DNA from: Chloroflexota bacterium
Lineage (GTDB): Bacteria > Chloroflexota > Limnocylindria > Limnocylindrales > CSP1-4
Direction: 5' to 3'
Length of the DNA stretch: 32,045 nt
Assembly (NCBI GenBank): GCA_021783095.1
Contig: JAJXUG010000042.1
Coordinates: 1 to 32,045 of the forward strand
In this document: positions 8,854 through 17,356 of the stretch, one piece after another
Position numbering within the stretch: the first letter of the stretch is position 1
How the letters are laid out: every line of letters starts with the position of its first letter
The notes under the pieces: generated by a model
Database searches by the model: none
Seen by the model: only the letters and a program-made list of their open reading frames with translations
What the model was told of the DNA's origin: nothing
Position numbers and translations under genes: made by a program

Positions 8854-9588
8854 CTACCCGGCCTGGACCCCGATGAACGAGCCGACGGCGTAGGTCACCG
8901 CAGCGGCGGCGCCGCCGAGCAGCACCTGGCGGACCGCGGTGTACGGGAGCGACCGTCGGGTCATGACCCCGATGCCGAGGCCGAGCAGGCCGAGGGCAGC
9001 GAGGCTCACGCCCAGCGACAGGCTGAAGGCCATGGTTCCAGCCCAGATGAGGTACGGCAGCAGCGGGATGAACGCCCCCAGCGTGAAGGCGAGGAAGGAT
9101 CCGCCGGCCGCCGTCAGCGGCGAGCCGATGGACCGCTCGTCGAGGCCGACCTCCTCGAAGATCATCGTGCGGACGGCGTTCTCCGGCTCCTCGAAGATCA
9201 CCTCGACGATCCGATCGGTCTCGTCGACCGGGAAGCCCCGCTCGATGTAGATCTTGGTCAGGATCGCGCGCTCCTGGTCGGCCGCCTCCCGGAGCTGCTT
9301 GTGCTGGAACGCGACCTGGTAGTCGAGGAGCTCGCGCTGGCTCTGGACCGAGATGAACTCGCCCACCGCCATGCTGAAGGCCCCGGCCAGCAGGCCCGCG
9401 ATGCCCGCCAGGACGATGATCGACGGCGCGGGATTCGCACCTGCCACGCCCATGACGAGCGCGAGGTTGGACACGAGCCCGTCGTTGCCGCCGAAGACGA
9501 CGGGCCGCAGCACGCTGCTGGCACCCGTCTCGTGCGGCTCGGTGGCGTCCGGCAGCTTGTGGTCGTGGATGGCGGTTCTGGGTGTCAT
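8854..9588 (-). CDS. VIT1/CCC1-family Fe2+/Mn2+ transporter
   Basis: 244 residues. 'VLRPVVFGGNDGLVSNLALV' is the signature first membrane helix of the VIT family. Helix 2 follows with 'LLAGAFSMAVGEFISVQSQ', then the Glu-rich cytosolic metal-binding helices ('QREL...', 'VIFEEPENAVRTMIFEEVGL') and three more hydrophobic segments to the C-terminus ('LPYLIWAG', 'LAALGLLGLGIGVM', 'VLLGGAAAAVTYAVGSFIG'). Family members export or store iron or manganese, usually as dimers driven by protons. A TAGGGT -10 sits 6 nt upstream of the ATG with no ribosome site, so the mRNA is probably leaderless. It is downstream of the Ca2+ ATPase on the same strand, with its own promoter. Confidence 0.9.
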   Translation of the reverse strand: MTPRTAIHDHKLPDATEPHETGASSVLRPVVFGGNDGLVSNLALVMGVAGANPAPSIIVLAGIAGLLAGAFSMAVGEFISVQSQRELLDYQVAFQHKQLREAADQERAILTKIYIERGFPVDETDRIVEVIFEEPENAVRTMIFEEVGLDERSIGSPLTAAGGSFLAFTLGAFIPLLPYLIWAGTMAFSLSLGVSLAALGLLGLGIGVMTRRSLPYTAVRQVLLGGAAAAVTYAVGSFIGVQAG

Positions 9589-9594
9589 TCGGCC

Positions 9595-9600
9595 ACCCTA
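9595..9600 (-). promoter_or_regulatory. -10 element (TAGGGT) of the VIT gene, leaderless spacing
   Basis: Reads TAGGGT on the minus strand with 6 nt to the ATG at 9588. A weak -35 (TGTCGG, spacer 18) lies upstream. No Shine-Dalgarno can fit in the gap. Confidence 0.45.
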
Positions 9601-9674
9601 CGCCATGCCCGGTCGCGACCGACAGGGCTTCCGGCAGGTGAGGGCCCGGGTCGAACCGCCCCCGATCGCCGGTC

Positions 9675-12395
9675 TCAAGCGCTCGCCGGCCAGTGGTTCG
9701 TGCGGCGCCGAACCGCCTTCTCGCCCTCGACCGCAAGGAACGCCGCGGTCGAGGCGACGAGGACCACGGCGAGCTCAGGAGCGGACAGGGCCTGCGTGGC
9801 GAAGATCGGCTGGAGCGCTGGCAGGTAGATCAGCGCCAGCTGGACGAGCAGGGTTCCCGCCACCGCGAGCGTCAGGGGCAGGTTGGTCCCGAGGCCCAGG
9901 CTCGCGACGCTGCTCCGCTCGGACCGGACCGCGAGCGCATTGCCGAGCTGGAGGAGCGCAAGGGTCGTGAAGACCATGGTCTGCCAGGCCCAGCCGGCGT
10001 CGAGCGCGACCGCCTGGACGGCGAGCACCACGCCGGCCATGAGGAGCCCCACCCACAGGGCCTGCTGCCACAGCCCGGCGCCCAGGATCGACTGCCCCGA
10101 CGGGCGCGGCGGCCGGCGCATGGCGTCGGGCTCGCCGGGCTCCGCGCCCAGGGCGAGGGCGGGCAGCCCGTCGGTCACGAGGTTGATCCACAGGATCTGG
10201 ACGGCGATCAGCGGGAGCGGCAGCCCCACGACGGGCGCGAGGAACATGACCCAGACCTCGGCCGAGTTCGTCGTCAGGAGGTAGCGCACGAAGCGCCGGA
10301 TGTTGTCGTAGATCCGGCGCCCCTCCTCCACGGCGTCGACGATCGTCGCGAACTCGTCGTCGGCGAGCACCATGTCCGCTGCTTCCTTGCTCACCTCGGT
10401 GCCCGCGACTCCCATGGCGACGCCGATGTCGGCCAGACGCAGGGCCGGGGCGTCGTTGACGCCGTCGCCCGTCATCGCGACGACGGCCCCGCGACCCCGC
10501 CACGCCTCGACGATCCGGAGCTTCTGCTCGGGGCTCATCCGCGCGTAGACGGCGACGTGCTCGACGCGCGCGGCGAAGGCGGCCCTGTCGAGCCGGTCGA
10601 GCTCGGCACCGGTCAGGACCTCGCCGCCGGGACGGAGGATGCCGATCCGGCGGGCGATCGCCGCGGCGGTCAACGGGTGGTCGCCGGTGATCATGATCGG
10701 GGTCACCCCTGCCAGACGGCAGGCCTCGATGGCGTCGCGCGATGCGTGACGCGGCGGATCGGCCATCGCCGCCAGCCCGGCCAGGCGGAGGTGCGTCTCG
10801 GCGTGCTCGAGCTCATCGGGGATGGCCGAGATGTCACGGTCGGCGAGCGCCAGAACCCGGTAGCCGTCTGCGGCGTATGCCCGGGCGACCACGTCGGCCG
10901 CCGCAAGCAGCTCAGCGTCAGCCTCGTCGAGCAGCGGCGCGAGCGCCTCGAGGGCCCCCTTCGAGGCCACCCGGATGCGCTCGCCGTCGGCGTGAAGGGT
11001 CGTCATCCGACGTCGGCCTGCGTCGAACGTCAGCTCCTCCACGCGCGGCCATCCGGCAGCCACGTCCGAGGCGAACACGCCCCGCTTCGCCGCGAAGGCG
11101 AGGAGCGCCCCCTCGGTCGGGTCGCCCGTGATGGACCAGGGCTCGCCTGCGCGCTCGGGCGCGCTCAGCGTCGCGTCATTGCAGGCGGCCGCGATCCAGG
11201 CGAGGCGGTCGAGGGCCGCGTCGCGCTCGGCCTCGCTCCCGGCGCTGCCATCGCCGTCGTCCGCGATGATGCAACCCTCGGGGGCGTACCCGTCACCCTC
11301 GACCAGGTGGCCGCCGGTCGGGATCCAGGCTCGCTCCACGACCATCCGGTTCTCGGTCAGCGTGCCCGTCTTGTCCGAGCAGATCACGGTCACCGAGCCG
11401 AGCGTCTCGACGGCCGAGAGCTTGCGGACCAGGGCGTTCCGGCGCGACATCCGCCGTGCGCCGAGCGCGAGCGCGACCGTCACCACGGCGGGCAGGCCCT
11501 CGGGAATGGCCGCGACGGCGAGGCTCACGGCCAGCAGGAACATCGTGTCCACGGACTCGCCCCTGGCGACCCCGGTGCCGAAGACGATGGCGCACACCGC
11601 GAGCGCCAGCATCGCGAGGGACTTGCCCAGGGCGGACAGGCGTCGCTGGAGGGGCGTCTGCCCGCCGGCGTGCTCCTCGAGGAGGGTGGCCACGCGGCCC
11701 AGCGCGGTCGACATCCCCGTCGTGAGGACGATGCCGACGCCGCGGCCGTAGGTGACCGCCGTGCCGCTGAACGCGATGTTGCGCTGGTCGGCGAGGACCC
11801 CCTCCGGCACCTCGGGGAGCGGGTCGGTGGTCTTCTCGGCAGCGACGGACTCCCCCGTGAGCGCCGCCTCGTTGATCCGCAGCGCCCGCGCCTCCACGAG
11901 CCGGAGGTCCGCGGTGACGACGTCGCCGGCCTCGAGCCTGAGCACGTCGCCGGGCACGACGTCGGGCGCCGGCACGAGCAGCGTGTCCCCGCCGCGCACG
12001 ACCCTGGCCATAGGGCTCGCCATCCGCCTGAGGGCCGCGAGCGCCTCCTCGGCCCGTTGCTCCTGGACGAAGCCGACGATCCCGTTGAGCACCACGATCG
12101 CCAGGATCACGATCGTGTCCTTGATGTCGCCGATGACCGTCGTGATCGCGGCGGCGATCAGCAGCACCACGATCATCGCGTTGGTGAACTGCTCGAGGAA
12201 CAGCCGCCAGGACGGCTTGCGGCTCCGCTGCACCAGCTCGTTGCGCCCGACGCTGGCCAGACGGGCCGCGGTTTCGCTGGCGGAGAGCCCGCTGACGATG
12301 TCCGTGTCCAGCGTCGCCGCCACGGCTGCCGCCGTGACGGTCCACGGCCGAGCGCGCTGCAGGTCCGCGTCTTCTCCTGGGATCGTGGGGGTCAT
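9675..12395 (-). CDS. P2A-type (SERCA-like) Ca2+-transporting ATPase
   Basis: About 906 residues from ATG 12395 (ATG 12404 and a start at 12437 are alternatives; none has a clear ribosome site). Actuator motif LTGES (TGES 180-183), M4 'AAIPEGLPA' (Glu299), phosphorylation site 'ICSDKTGTLTEN' (Asp341), nucleotide-domain 'TGDPTEGALL', hinge 'MTGDGVNDAPALR' (about 642-648). Ion ligands match SERCA: M5 'TTNSAEVWV' (Asn710, Glu713) and M6 'NLVTDGLPALALG' (Asn738, Thr741, Asp742). This indicates Ca2+, with Mn2+ possible, exported at the cost of ATP. The N-terminal cation-ATPase domain is 'TDIVSGLSASETAARL'. Length is normal. Neighbours (VIT metal transporter, membrane methyltransferase) are on the same strand, giving a metal-homeostasis block. 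Confidence 0.95.
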   Translation of the reverse strand: MTPTIPGEDADLQRARPWTVTAAAVAATLDTDIVSGLSASETAARLASVGRNELVQRSRKPSWRLFLEQFTNAMIVVLLIAAAITTVIGDIKDTIVILAIVVLNGIVGFVQEQRAEEALAALRRMASPMARVVRGGDTLLVPAPDVVPGDVLRLEAGDVVTADLRLVEARALRINEAALTGESVAAEKTTDPLPEVPEGVLADQRNIAFSGTAVTYGRGVGIVLTTGMSTALGRVATLLEEHAGGQTPLQRRLSALGKSLAMLALAVCAIVFGTGVARGESVDTMFLLAVSLAVAAIPEGLPAVVTVALALGARRMSRRNALVRKLSAVETLGSVTVICSDKTGTLTENRMVVERAWIPTGGHLVEGDGYAPEGCIIADDGDGSAGSEAERDAALDRLAWIAAACNDATLSAPERAGEPWSITGDPTEGALLAFAAKRGVFASDVAAGWPRVEELTFDAGRRRMTTLHADGERIRVASKGALEALAPLLDEADAELLAAADVVARAYAADGYRVLALADRDISAIPDELEHAETHLRLAGLAAMADPPRHASRDAIEACRLAGVTPIMITGDHPLTAAAIARRIGILRPGGEVLTGAELDRLDRAAFAARVEHVAVYARMSPEQKLRIVEAWRGRGAVVAMTGDGVNDAPALRLADIGVAMGVAGTEVSKEAADMVLADDEFATIVDAVEEGRRIYDNIRRFVRYLLTTNSAEVWVMFLAPVVGLPLPLIAVQILWINLVTDGLPALALGAEPGEPDAMRRPPRPSGQSILGAGLWQQALWVGLLMAGVVLAVQAVALDAGWAWQTMVFTTLALLQLGNALAVRSERSSVASLGLGTNLPLTLAVAGTLLVQLALIYLPALQPIFATQALSAPELAVVLVASTAAFLAVEGEKAVRRRTNHWPASA

Positions 12396-12530
12396 GCGTG
12401 CCATCCGGTCGGGGCCGGGCGTCCGGCGCTCAGCCAAGGGTCGGGTGTCGGGCAGCGCGGGCGCGAGGGTCGGCCTCCCCGATCGGCTGGGGCCGAGCGG
12501 CCCGATGCAGCCGGGCTGCCTCGCCCGCGA
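12396..12530. other. Intergenic gap between methyltransferase and Ca2+ ATPase
   Basis: Apart from optional N-terminal codons of the ATPase, I see no gene. The two genes are co-directional (minus), so this gap may hold the ATPase promoter, but I cannot name a clear one. Confidence 0.4.
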
Positions 12531-13085
12531 TCAGGCCTCGTCGCGATGGCTTCCTCTCCACGGCCGCGGAACGATGAAGGGCGTCTCTCGCCGGTACGCG
12601 AGGTAGGGCTCGCCGAACCGCTCGGCCAGCTCCCCCTCCTCGAGGCGCTTGAGGTAGACCAGCAGCGAGGTGGCGACCGAGAGGACGATGGCCAGGCCGG
12701 CCGTGGTCCTCGCGGCGAGCGCGAGACCAAGGTAGGCCAGGACCGTACCCAGCGTCATCGGGTTGCGGCAGTAGCGGAACGGGCCGTCGGTGAGCAGCTC
12801 CTGCGTGGGCATCACCGGCAGCGGGGTGCCCCGGCCCCTGTCCACCTGGACGACGACCGACCAGATGCCAAGGGAGAACCCCGCGACCGCCAGCGGCCCG
12901 CCCACGAGGCGCCCGACCGATCCGGTCCGGGGGCGCGGCAGCTTGAGCCGGCGGTCAAGGCGAGGACCCATCCCCGCGATCAGGATCGGGAGCAGGCCGA
13001 GGAACGCGGGACCGGCAAGGAGGGTCAGCCCGACCCTCGTGGCCTCGCTGTGCGCTGAGCGCGTCCACGCCAGGTAACGCGACAT
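12531..13085 (-). CDS. Isoprenylcysteine carboxyl-methyltransferase-like membrane methyltransferase
   Basis: 184 residues with about four membrane segments ('GLTLLAGPAFLGLLPILIAG', 'VGGPLAVAGFSLGIWSVVV', 'MTLGTVLAYLGLALAA', 'LAIVLSVATSLLVYL'). The family signature is at 'LLTDGPFRYCRNPMTLG', the SAM-site G-P-[FY]-R-x-x-R-[HN]-P motif, followed by the closing 'EEGELAERFGEPYLAYRRE' with the conserved E-E and Y-x-x-Y. ICMT/PEMT-like bacterial proteins methylate small lipophilic or thiol substrates; the acceptor is not readable. ATG 13085 has GAGGAG in its leader. A remnant of another member of this family lies at 14204-14377. Confidence 0.85.
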   Translation of the reverse strand: MSRYLAWTRSAHSEATRVGLTLLAGPAFLGLLPILIAGMGPRLDRRLKLPRPRTGSVGRLVGGPLAVAGFSLGIWSVVVQVDRGRGTPLPVMPTQELLTDGPFRYCRNPMTLGTVLAYLGLALAARTTAGLAIVLSVATSLLVYLKRLEEGELAERFGEPYLAYRRETPFIVPRPWRGSHRDEA

Positions 13086-13258
13086 CCGCAGGTCTCCTCA
13101 GCTGCAACGTCGCCACGGCGCCCGCCAGTGTCGGCCCGTCGTCACGACGCGGCCAGTGCCGGACGGACTCGGCAGCCTTCGCACGGGTCACGCGCCGAAC
13201 GCGCGGACACCCGCGTGCGGCGCCCGGCCGCCACCTCGACCCGTGCGATCCTTGGTGC

Positions 13259-14188
13259 ATGAGCTCCACGTCCTCGCAGGCCGCCGCGCCCAGCCGGCCT
13301 TCCGACCGACCCTTCGGCGCCGCCCTCCCGGCACCGCTGCTGGTGCTCAGCAGCATCGTGTCCGTCCAGGTGGGTGCCGCCGTCGCGTCGGGACTGATCC
13401 GCGAGGTCGGACCGCTCGTGACGGTCGGGATCCGGCTCGGCGTCGCTGCCGTGGTGATGCTGCTGCCGGCCCGGCCCGGGGTCCGCGGGCGGAGCCGGGG
13501 CGATTGGCTGGTCGTCCTGGCGCTCGGCCTGAGCCTCGGCGCGATGAACGTGTGCCTCTACGGCGCGCTCGGCCGGATGCCGCTGGGCATCGTCACGACG
13601 ATCGAGTTCCTCGGGCCACTCGGGCTGGCGGCGGCCCTCTCCCGCAAGCCGGCGCACCTCGTCGCGGTCGTGCTCGCGCTCGCCGGGGTCGTGGCCGTCT
13701 CCGGGGCGCTGCAGGGCGGGATGGCGGCCCTCGACCTCGTGGGCCTCGTGCTCACGGCGGGTGCCGGGGCTGGGTGGGTCTGCTACATCCTCGCGACCCG
13801 CGCGGTCGGCGCGCGATGGCGTCAACTCGACGGCTTGGCGCTCGCCATGCTGATCGGCGCGGTCTTCGTCGCTCCGGCGACAGGGGCGTCCTGGAGCGGA
13901 GCCGCGGTAACGCTGGGCGTGCTGGTCGCGGGTGCCGGGGTCGCGGTGCTCTCGTCGGTGGTCCCCTACTCGCTGGAGCTGCTCGCCCTGCGGCGGCTGG
14001 ACACGAGGGTGTTTGGCGTCCTGCTCAGCCTCGAGCCCGCGGTCGCCGCGACCGCCGGCTTCGTCCTCCTGGGCGAGCGGCTGGAGCCCGTCCAGATCGC
14101 CGGCATCGGCCTCGTCGTCGCGGCCAGCGCGATCGTGATGCGCGAGCAGGCGGGCGAGCCCGCCGTGGAGGCGGCCGAGATCGGCTGA
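13259..14188 (+). CDS. EamA-domain exporter, RhtA-like
   Basis: 309 residues with ten predicted membrane helices in two EamA repeats. The closing region 'VVPYSLELLALRRLDTRVFG' then 'VLLSLEPAVAATAGFVLLGE' is the signature of RhtA-type DMT exporters, which export threonine, homoserine and other amino acids. 'YGALGRMPLGIVTTIEFLGP' is the matching motif in repeat 1. The N-terminal about 22 residues are Ser/Ala/Pro-rich and cytosolic. It is transcribed divergently from the ICMT-like gene across 173 bp. A CoA- or sugar-exporting relative is possible; amino-acid export is the family default. Confidence 0.88.
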   Translation: MSSTSSQAAAPSRPSDRPFGAALPAPLLVLSSIVSVQVGAAVASGLIREVGPLVTVGIRLGVAAVVMLLPARPGVRGRSRGDWLVVLALGLSLGAMNVCLYGALGRMPLGIVTTIEFLGPLGLAAALSRKPAHLVAVVLALAGVVAVSGALQGGMAALDLVGLVLTAGAGAGWVCYILATRAVGARWRQLDGLALAMLIGAVFVAPATGASWSGAAVTLGVLVAGAGVAVLSSVVPYSLELLALRRLDTRVFGVLLSLEPAVAATAGFVLLGERLEPVQIAGIGLVVAASAIVMREQAGEPAVEAAEIG

Positions 14189-14203
14189 CCCGGCGGCGCT
14201 CTG

Positions 14204-14377
14204 CCAGATGCGGAGCGCGAGCCGGTAGCGCACCTCGCGGGCGTAGTCCGCATAGCCGGGCAGGTCCGCCTGGAGCATCCGGTCCTCGAATGCCGTCCTG
14301 AGGGTGATGCTGACGATCGCGACCAGCCCCGGCAGGAGCGCCACCAGCGATCCGAGCAGCAGCGGGGCGCCGAGCGA
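14204..14377 (-). pseudogene. C-terminal remnant of an ICMT-like methyltransferase
   Basis: An open minus-strand reading begins about 'SLGAPLLLGSLVALLPGLVA' and runs through 'RTAFEDRMLQADLPGYADYA' to 'REVRYRLALRIW', which matches the last helix and closing motif of the isoprenylcysteine methyltransferase family. The first two thirds, including the SAM motif, are missing: upstream the frame runs into the DUF2255 gene's 3' end. There is no stop after RIW where relatives end; the frame drifts into the antisense of the EamA gene. So this is a scrap, probably left by deletion between 14188 and 14392. It is not a fragment of the intact paralogue at 12531, whose C-terminus differs. Confidence 0.65.
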
Positions 14378-14391
14378 CTGGCGCCCCGAGA

Positions 14392-14766
14392 TCAGCCCGG
14401 CAGGAGGCGGAGTGTCGACCGGACCGCCTCGGGGGAGACGACCGTGCCCACGATGGACGCGCCGTACCGGTCGTACTTCGCGTGGTACGCCTCGGTCACC
14501 TCGCCGGCAACCTCGGGCCCCGGGACCTCCAGGCGCACGTCACGCTCGATGCCGCCCGCCCGGATGCGGCCCTGGCCCGAGCGGAGGGCTCGCTGGAACC
14601 AGGGGTTCTCGTAGCCGTGGGCCGACCGCACGTAGACGTCGTCTCCAACGCGGACCGCCCAGATCGTGACGAACGGGCGGAGCGTGCCGTCCTCTCGCCG
14701 CGAGGTGATCTGGACTTCTGTCGCGCGCCCGATGCTCGCGGCCTCGTCGGGACCCCACCCGCTCAC
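14392..14766 (-). CDS. DUF2255 family protein
   Basis: 124 residues from GTG 14766. The pattern 'EVQITSRREDGTLRPFVTIW' then 'VRVGDDVYVRSAHGYENPWF' and 'GRIRAGGIERDVRLEVPGPE' is the small split beta-barrel of DUF2255, related to F420/FMN-binding deazaflavin nitroreductase-like proteins. The end 'AYHAKYDRYG...' is conserved in the family. A flavin or F420 cofactor is inferred, not shown. GTGA 4-bp overlap with the cupin gene upstream shows translational coupling. It is the last gene of the redox operon. Confidence 0.85.
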   Translation of the reverse strand: MSGWGPDEAASIGRATEVQITSRREDGTLRPFVTIWAVRVGDDVYVRSAHGYENPWFQRALRSGQGRIRAGGIERDVRLEVPGPEVAGEVTEAYHAKYDRYGASIVGTVVSPEAVRSTLRLLPG

Positions 14767-15179
14767 CGGTCCGCCACCCTCGGCTGCGCCACGTACTCGG
14801 CGTCGCTCACCTGCTCGCCCCACTCGGTCTCCGGGCCGCCGTCGGCGGGCGCCTCGAAGATCGCCAGGTGGGCCATGAAGCGGTCGGGCGCCGCGCCGTG
14901 CCAGTGCCACTCCCCCGCTGGCGTCTGAACCGTGTCGCCGGCGCGGATCTCGAGGATCGCGCCGCCGCGAGCCTGGACCCGGCCCACGCCCTCGGTGACG
15001 TGGAGCGTCTGGCCGAGGGCGTGCTGATGCCAGGCGTTGCGGGCGCCCGGCGCGAACCGCACCACGGCAACGCGGATGCGCGACGGCGCCTCGCCCCGCA
15101 CGATCGTGTCGATGTACGCGTCGCCGATGAACGTTTCGGCCGGCGCCTTGCCGGTGGGCTGCTTGGGGACGAAGTGCAT
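14763..15179 (-). CDS. Cupin-domain protein (mandelonitrile lyase-like)
   Basis: 138 residues, one conserved beta-barrel. Metal-site motif 1: '[20 protein letters not shown]' (His51, His53, Gln57, with His60 nearby). Motif 2: '[17 protein letters not shown]' (His92, His94). This H-x-H...Q/H...H set fits Mn/Fe-binding small cupins, including the hydroxynitrile-lyase-like group; many relatives are of unknown reaction and sit beside SDR and alcohol dehydrogenase genes. AGGAG 5 nt upstream supports ATG 15179. It is 24 nt downstream of the SDR and overlaps DUF2255 by 4 nt. Confidence 0.85.
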   Translation of the reverse strand: MHFVPKQPTGKAPAETFIGDAYIDTIVRGEAPSRIRVAVVRFAPGARNAWHQHALGQTLHVTEGVGRVQARGGAILEIRAGDTVQTPAGEWHWHGAAPDRFMAHLAIFEAPADGGPETEWGEQVSDAEYVAQPRVADR

Positions 15180-15203
15180 CGTGTCTCCTGGGTGTCCCGC
15201 CGG

Positions 15204-16142
15204 TCACTCGCCGGGCGGGAAGTCGGTGGAAGCGGCGAGGCCGCGCTGGGCCTCGAAGCGCTCGATCCGCTTCGCAAGCGTGTCGATCGTGCTCTGGAGC
15301 GCCTGCGAGCCGAGCACGAGCCGCAGCGGCGCCGGCTCCGTGTCGACGCTCTCGATGATCCGGGCCGCCATCCGGGCGGGGTCTCCGGGCGCCAGGCCGT
15401 TCTTCGGGTCGAGCATCCGGAGGTACGCGTGGGCCGGGTTGCCCTCGTATGCCGGCAGCGGTGTCGCCACCTGCGCCGAGCCGGAGCGGAACTCGGTGCG
15501 CGCGCCGCCGGGCTCGACGATCGTGACGCCGATCCCGAACGGGGCGACCTCCTGGGCGACCGACTCGCAGAAGGCCTCGATCCCCCACTTCGACGCGTGG
15601 TACAGGGAGTTGCCGGCGAAGGCCACCTGGCCGCCGTAGCTGGAGATCTGGACGATCCGGCCGCCACCCTGCTCGCGCAGGCGCGGAAGCGCGGCGCGGA
15701 TGAGCGCGATGGAGCCCAGCAGGTTCGTGTCGAGGATGTGCTCGACCTGCGCGTCGGTCAGCTCCTCGGCGGCGCCGAAGAGGCCGAACCCGGCGTTGCT
15801 CACGATGACGTCGATCCGGCCCAGCTCGGCGAACGACCGGTCGACGACCAGCCGCACGGCCGGCGTGTCGGCGACGTCGAGCAGCTCGACCCGCAACGTG
15901 TCCGGGTGCCGCTCGGCGAGGTCCGCGACCGCGTAGCGCCGCCGAACGGTGCCGACGACACGGTCGCCGCGCTTGAGGAGCTGCGTCGCAAGCTCCCGGC
16001 CGAGGCCGCTGCTCACGCCCGTGATGAGCCAGGTCCGGCCCGTCAAGCCCTCGGCGGGCTCGGGTTCCATCACCGCGGGGCTCGAGACGTGGCCCTCGAA
16101 GGGCCCGCCGTCGTTGCGTCGTGCGCCTTTGCTACCGGCCAT
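15204..16142 (-). CDS. Short-chain dehydrogenase/reductase (classical SDR)
   Basis: 312 residues. Cofactor motif 'LITGVSSGLGRE' (TGxxxGxG at 41-48), NAG at 116-118, catalytic Ser in 'QISSYGG' (167/168), Tyr181 and Lys185 in 'YHASK', then 'VEPGGARTEF'. The Arg cluster 'TVRRR' after strand 2 suggests NADP(H). Substrate unknown. The start is ATG 16142, because GGAGG lies 6 nt upstream; the in-frame ATG at 16148 directly abuts that site. The first about 30 residues are outside the domain. Confidence 0.9.
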   Translation of the reverse strand: MAGSKGARRNDGGPFEGHVSSPAVMEPEPAEGLTGRTWLITGVSSGLGRELATQLLKRGDRVVGTVRRRYAVADLAERHPDTLRVELLDVADTPAVRLVVDRSFAELGRIDVIVSNAGFGLFGAAEELTDAQVEHILDTNLLGSIALIRAALPRLREQGGGRIVQISSYGGQVAFAGNSLYHASKWGIEAFCESVAQEVAPFGIGVTIVEPGGARTEFRSGSAQVATPLPAYEGNPAHAYLRMLDPKNGLAPGDPARMAARIIESVDTEPAPLRLVLGSQALQSTIDTLAKRIERFEAQRGLAASTDFPPGE

Positions 16143-16170
16143 CGTCATCCTCCGGGCCAGGGTTGGCCAC

Positions 16171-16311
16171 CTACTCGGGTATCGTCACGCCAAGGGTGCG
16201 GAAGTCCAGCGCGTCCTGGTTCGCCTCGGGCGGGGTCTGGAACACGCCGAACCCGAGTGCTGGCAGCTCGACACCGTTGTTGAGGGTGAGGGTGGGCTGT
16301 CCCGAGAGCAT
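16171..16311 (-). pseudogene. Aldo/keto reductase remnant, apparently internally deleted
   Basis: A 46-residue ORF starting MLSGQPTLTLNNGVELPALG, the unmistakable first beta hairpin of aldo/keto reductases ('LNNGVELPALGFGVFQTPPE'). It ends 'DALDFRTLGVTIPE', which resembles the C-terminal tail of the same family. The whole TIM barrel between (normally about 230 residues, including the Asp-Tyr-Lys-His catalytic set) is absent. Its ATG overlaps the alcohol dehydrogenase stop by one base (TGATG), the spacing of a once functional operon gene. The short product cannot be an enzyme. Confidence 0.7.
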
Positions 16312-17354
16312 CACGCGCGGGCCTCCAGACGGACGAGGCTCTTGGTCGCCCGGCGCTCGTCCATCGCAGCATATGCCTCGGCAATGTGCTCGAGGTCCGT
16401 CTCGTGGTCGAACACGAGCCCTGGGTTGATCGCCCCGGAGAGCACAGCGGGCAGCAGCTCCGGGATGTACTTCCGCGCGGGCGCCACGCCGCCGCGCAAC
16501 CCGACGTTGCGGAAGATGACGGTCTGGACCGGCACCACGCTGTCGTGCTGGGGCACCCCGACGGCGCCGACCATCCCGCCAGAGCGCGCAATCCTGAAGG
16601 CCGTCGACAGGGACTCGCCGGTTCCGACGCACTCGAGGGCCGCCTCGACCCCGAGCCCGCGGGTCATCGCCCGCACCGCCTCGACGGCAGCGTCGCCGCG
16701 CTCGGCGATGACGTCCGTCGCGCCGAACTCGCGTGCGATGGCCTGGCGTACGGGGTTGCGCGACAGCGAGATGATGCGCGACGCGCCCAGGCGCTTCGAC
16801 GCCAGGACGGCCGATAGCCCAACAGCACCGTCGCCGACCACCGCCACGGTCGAACCCTGGCGCACGCCGCCGCTGACTGCCGCGTGCCAGCCCGTGCACA
16901 TCACATCCGAGAGCGCGAGCAGCGATCGCAGGACCCCCTCGGAGTGGCCGCTGCCCGGCACCTTGACCAGCGTCCCGTCGGCCAGCGGGACGCGGACGCG
17001 CTCGCCCTGGCCGCCGCCGGTGGCGTTGCCCCACCCGCCGCCGTTGAGGCAGTGGGCCGGCCACCCGGCCAGGCACATCTCGCAGGTGCCGTCGCTGTAG
17101 AGGAAGGGGGCGATCACGAAGTCGCCCTCGGCGAGCGTCGTCACGGCCGAGCCGACCGCCTCGACGATCCCGATGAACTCGTGGCCGATGGCCCCGGGCT
17201 CGTGCGGCGCCGCGCCGCGGTAATACCAGAGGTCCGAGCCGCACACGCACGCGAGGGTCACGCGGACGAGCGCGTCGGTGGGGTCGGTGATGGCCGGGTC
17301 GGGCAGCTCGCCGAAGGTCACGTCGCGAGGTCCGTTGAAGATCGCAGCACGCAT
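16311..17354 (-). CDS. Zinc-dependent alcohol dehydrogenase (MDR family)
   Basis: 347 residues. Catalytic zinc ligands: Cys38 ('ACVCGSDLW'), His58 and Glu59 ('GAIGHEFIG'). The structural lobe is 'YSDGTCEMCLAGWPAHC': Cys91, Cys94 and Cys102 keep the usual spacing, but the first Cys position is Asp88, a form I believe is usual for this subgroup. Rossmann motif 'VAVVGDGAVGLSAVLAS', then 'ALECVGTGES'. It oxidises alcohols or reduces aldehydes with NAD(P); the substrate is unknown. It is 2 nt downstream of the 81-residue ORF and runs into the reductase remnant by a TGATG overlap, so it belongs to the operon facing the MmyB-type regulator. Confidence 0.92.
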   Translation of the reverse strand: MRAAIFNGPRDVTFGELPDPAITDPTDALVRVTLACVCGSDLWYYRGAAPHEPGAIGHEFIGIVEAVGSAVTTLAEGDFVIAPFLYSDGTCEMCLAGWPAHCLNGGGWGNATGGGQGERVRVPLADGTLVKVPGSGHSEGVLRSLLALSDVMCTGWHAAVSGGVRQGSTVAVVGDGAVGLSAVLASKRLGASRIISLSRNPVRQAIAREFGATDVIAERGDAAVEAVRAMTRGLGVEAALECVGTGESLSTAFRIARSGGMVGAVGVPQHDSVVPVQTVIFRNVGLRGGVAPARKYIPELLPAVLSGAINPGLVFDHETDLEHIAEAYAAMDERRATKSLVRLEARA

Positions 17355-17356
17355 GG

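Noticed and set aside
9693..13058. Open frame of 1121 codons on the plus strand across the Ca2+ ATPase and methyltransferase
   Set aside because: Arg/Gly/His-rich antisense reading with no domain pattern; the opposite strand has full P-type ATPase motifs.
13142..14344. 400-codon minus-strand frame starting in the ICMT remnant
   Set aside because: Only the first about 47 codons resemble a protein family; the rest is antisense of the EamA exporter.
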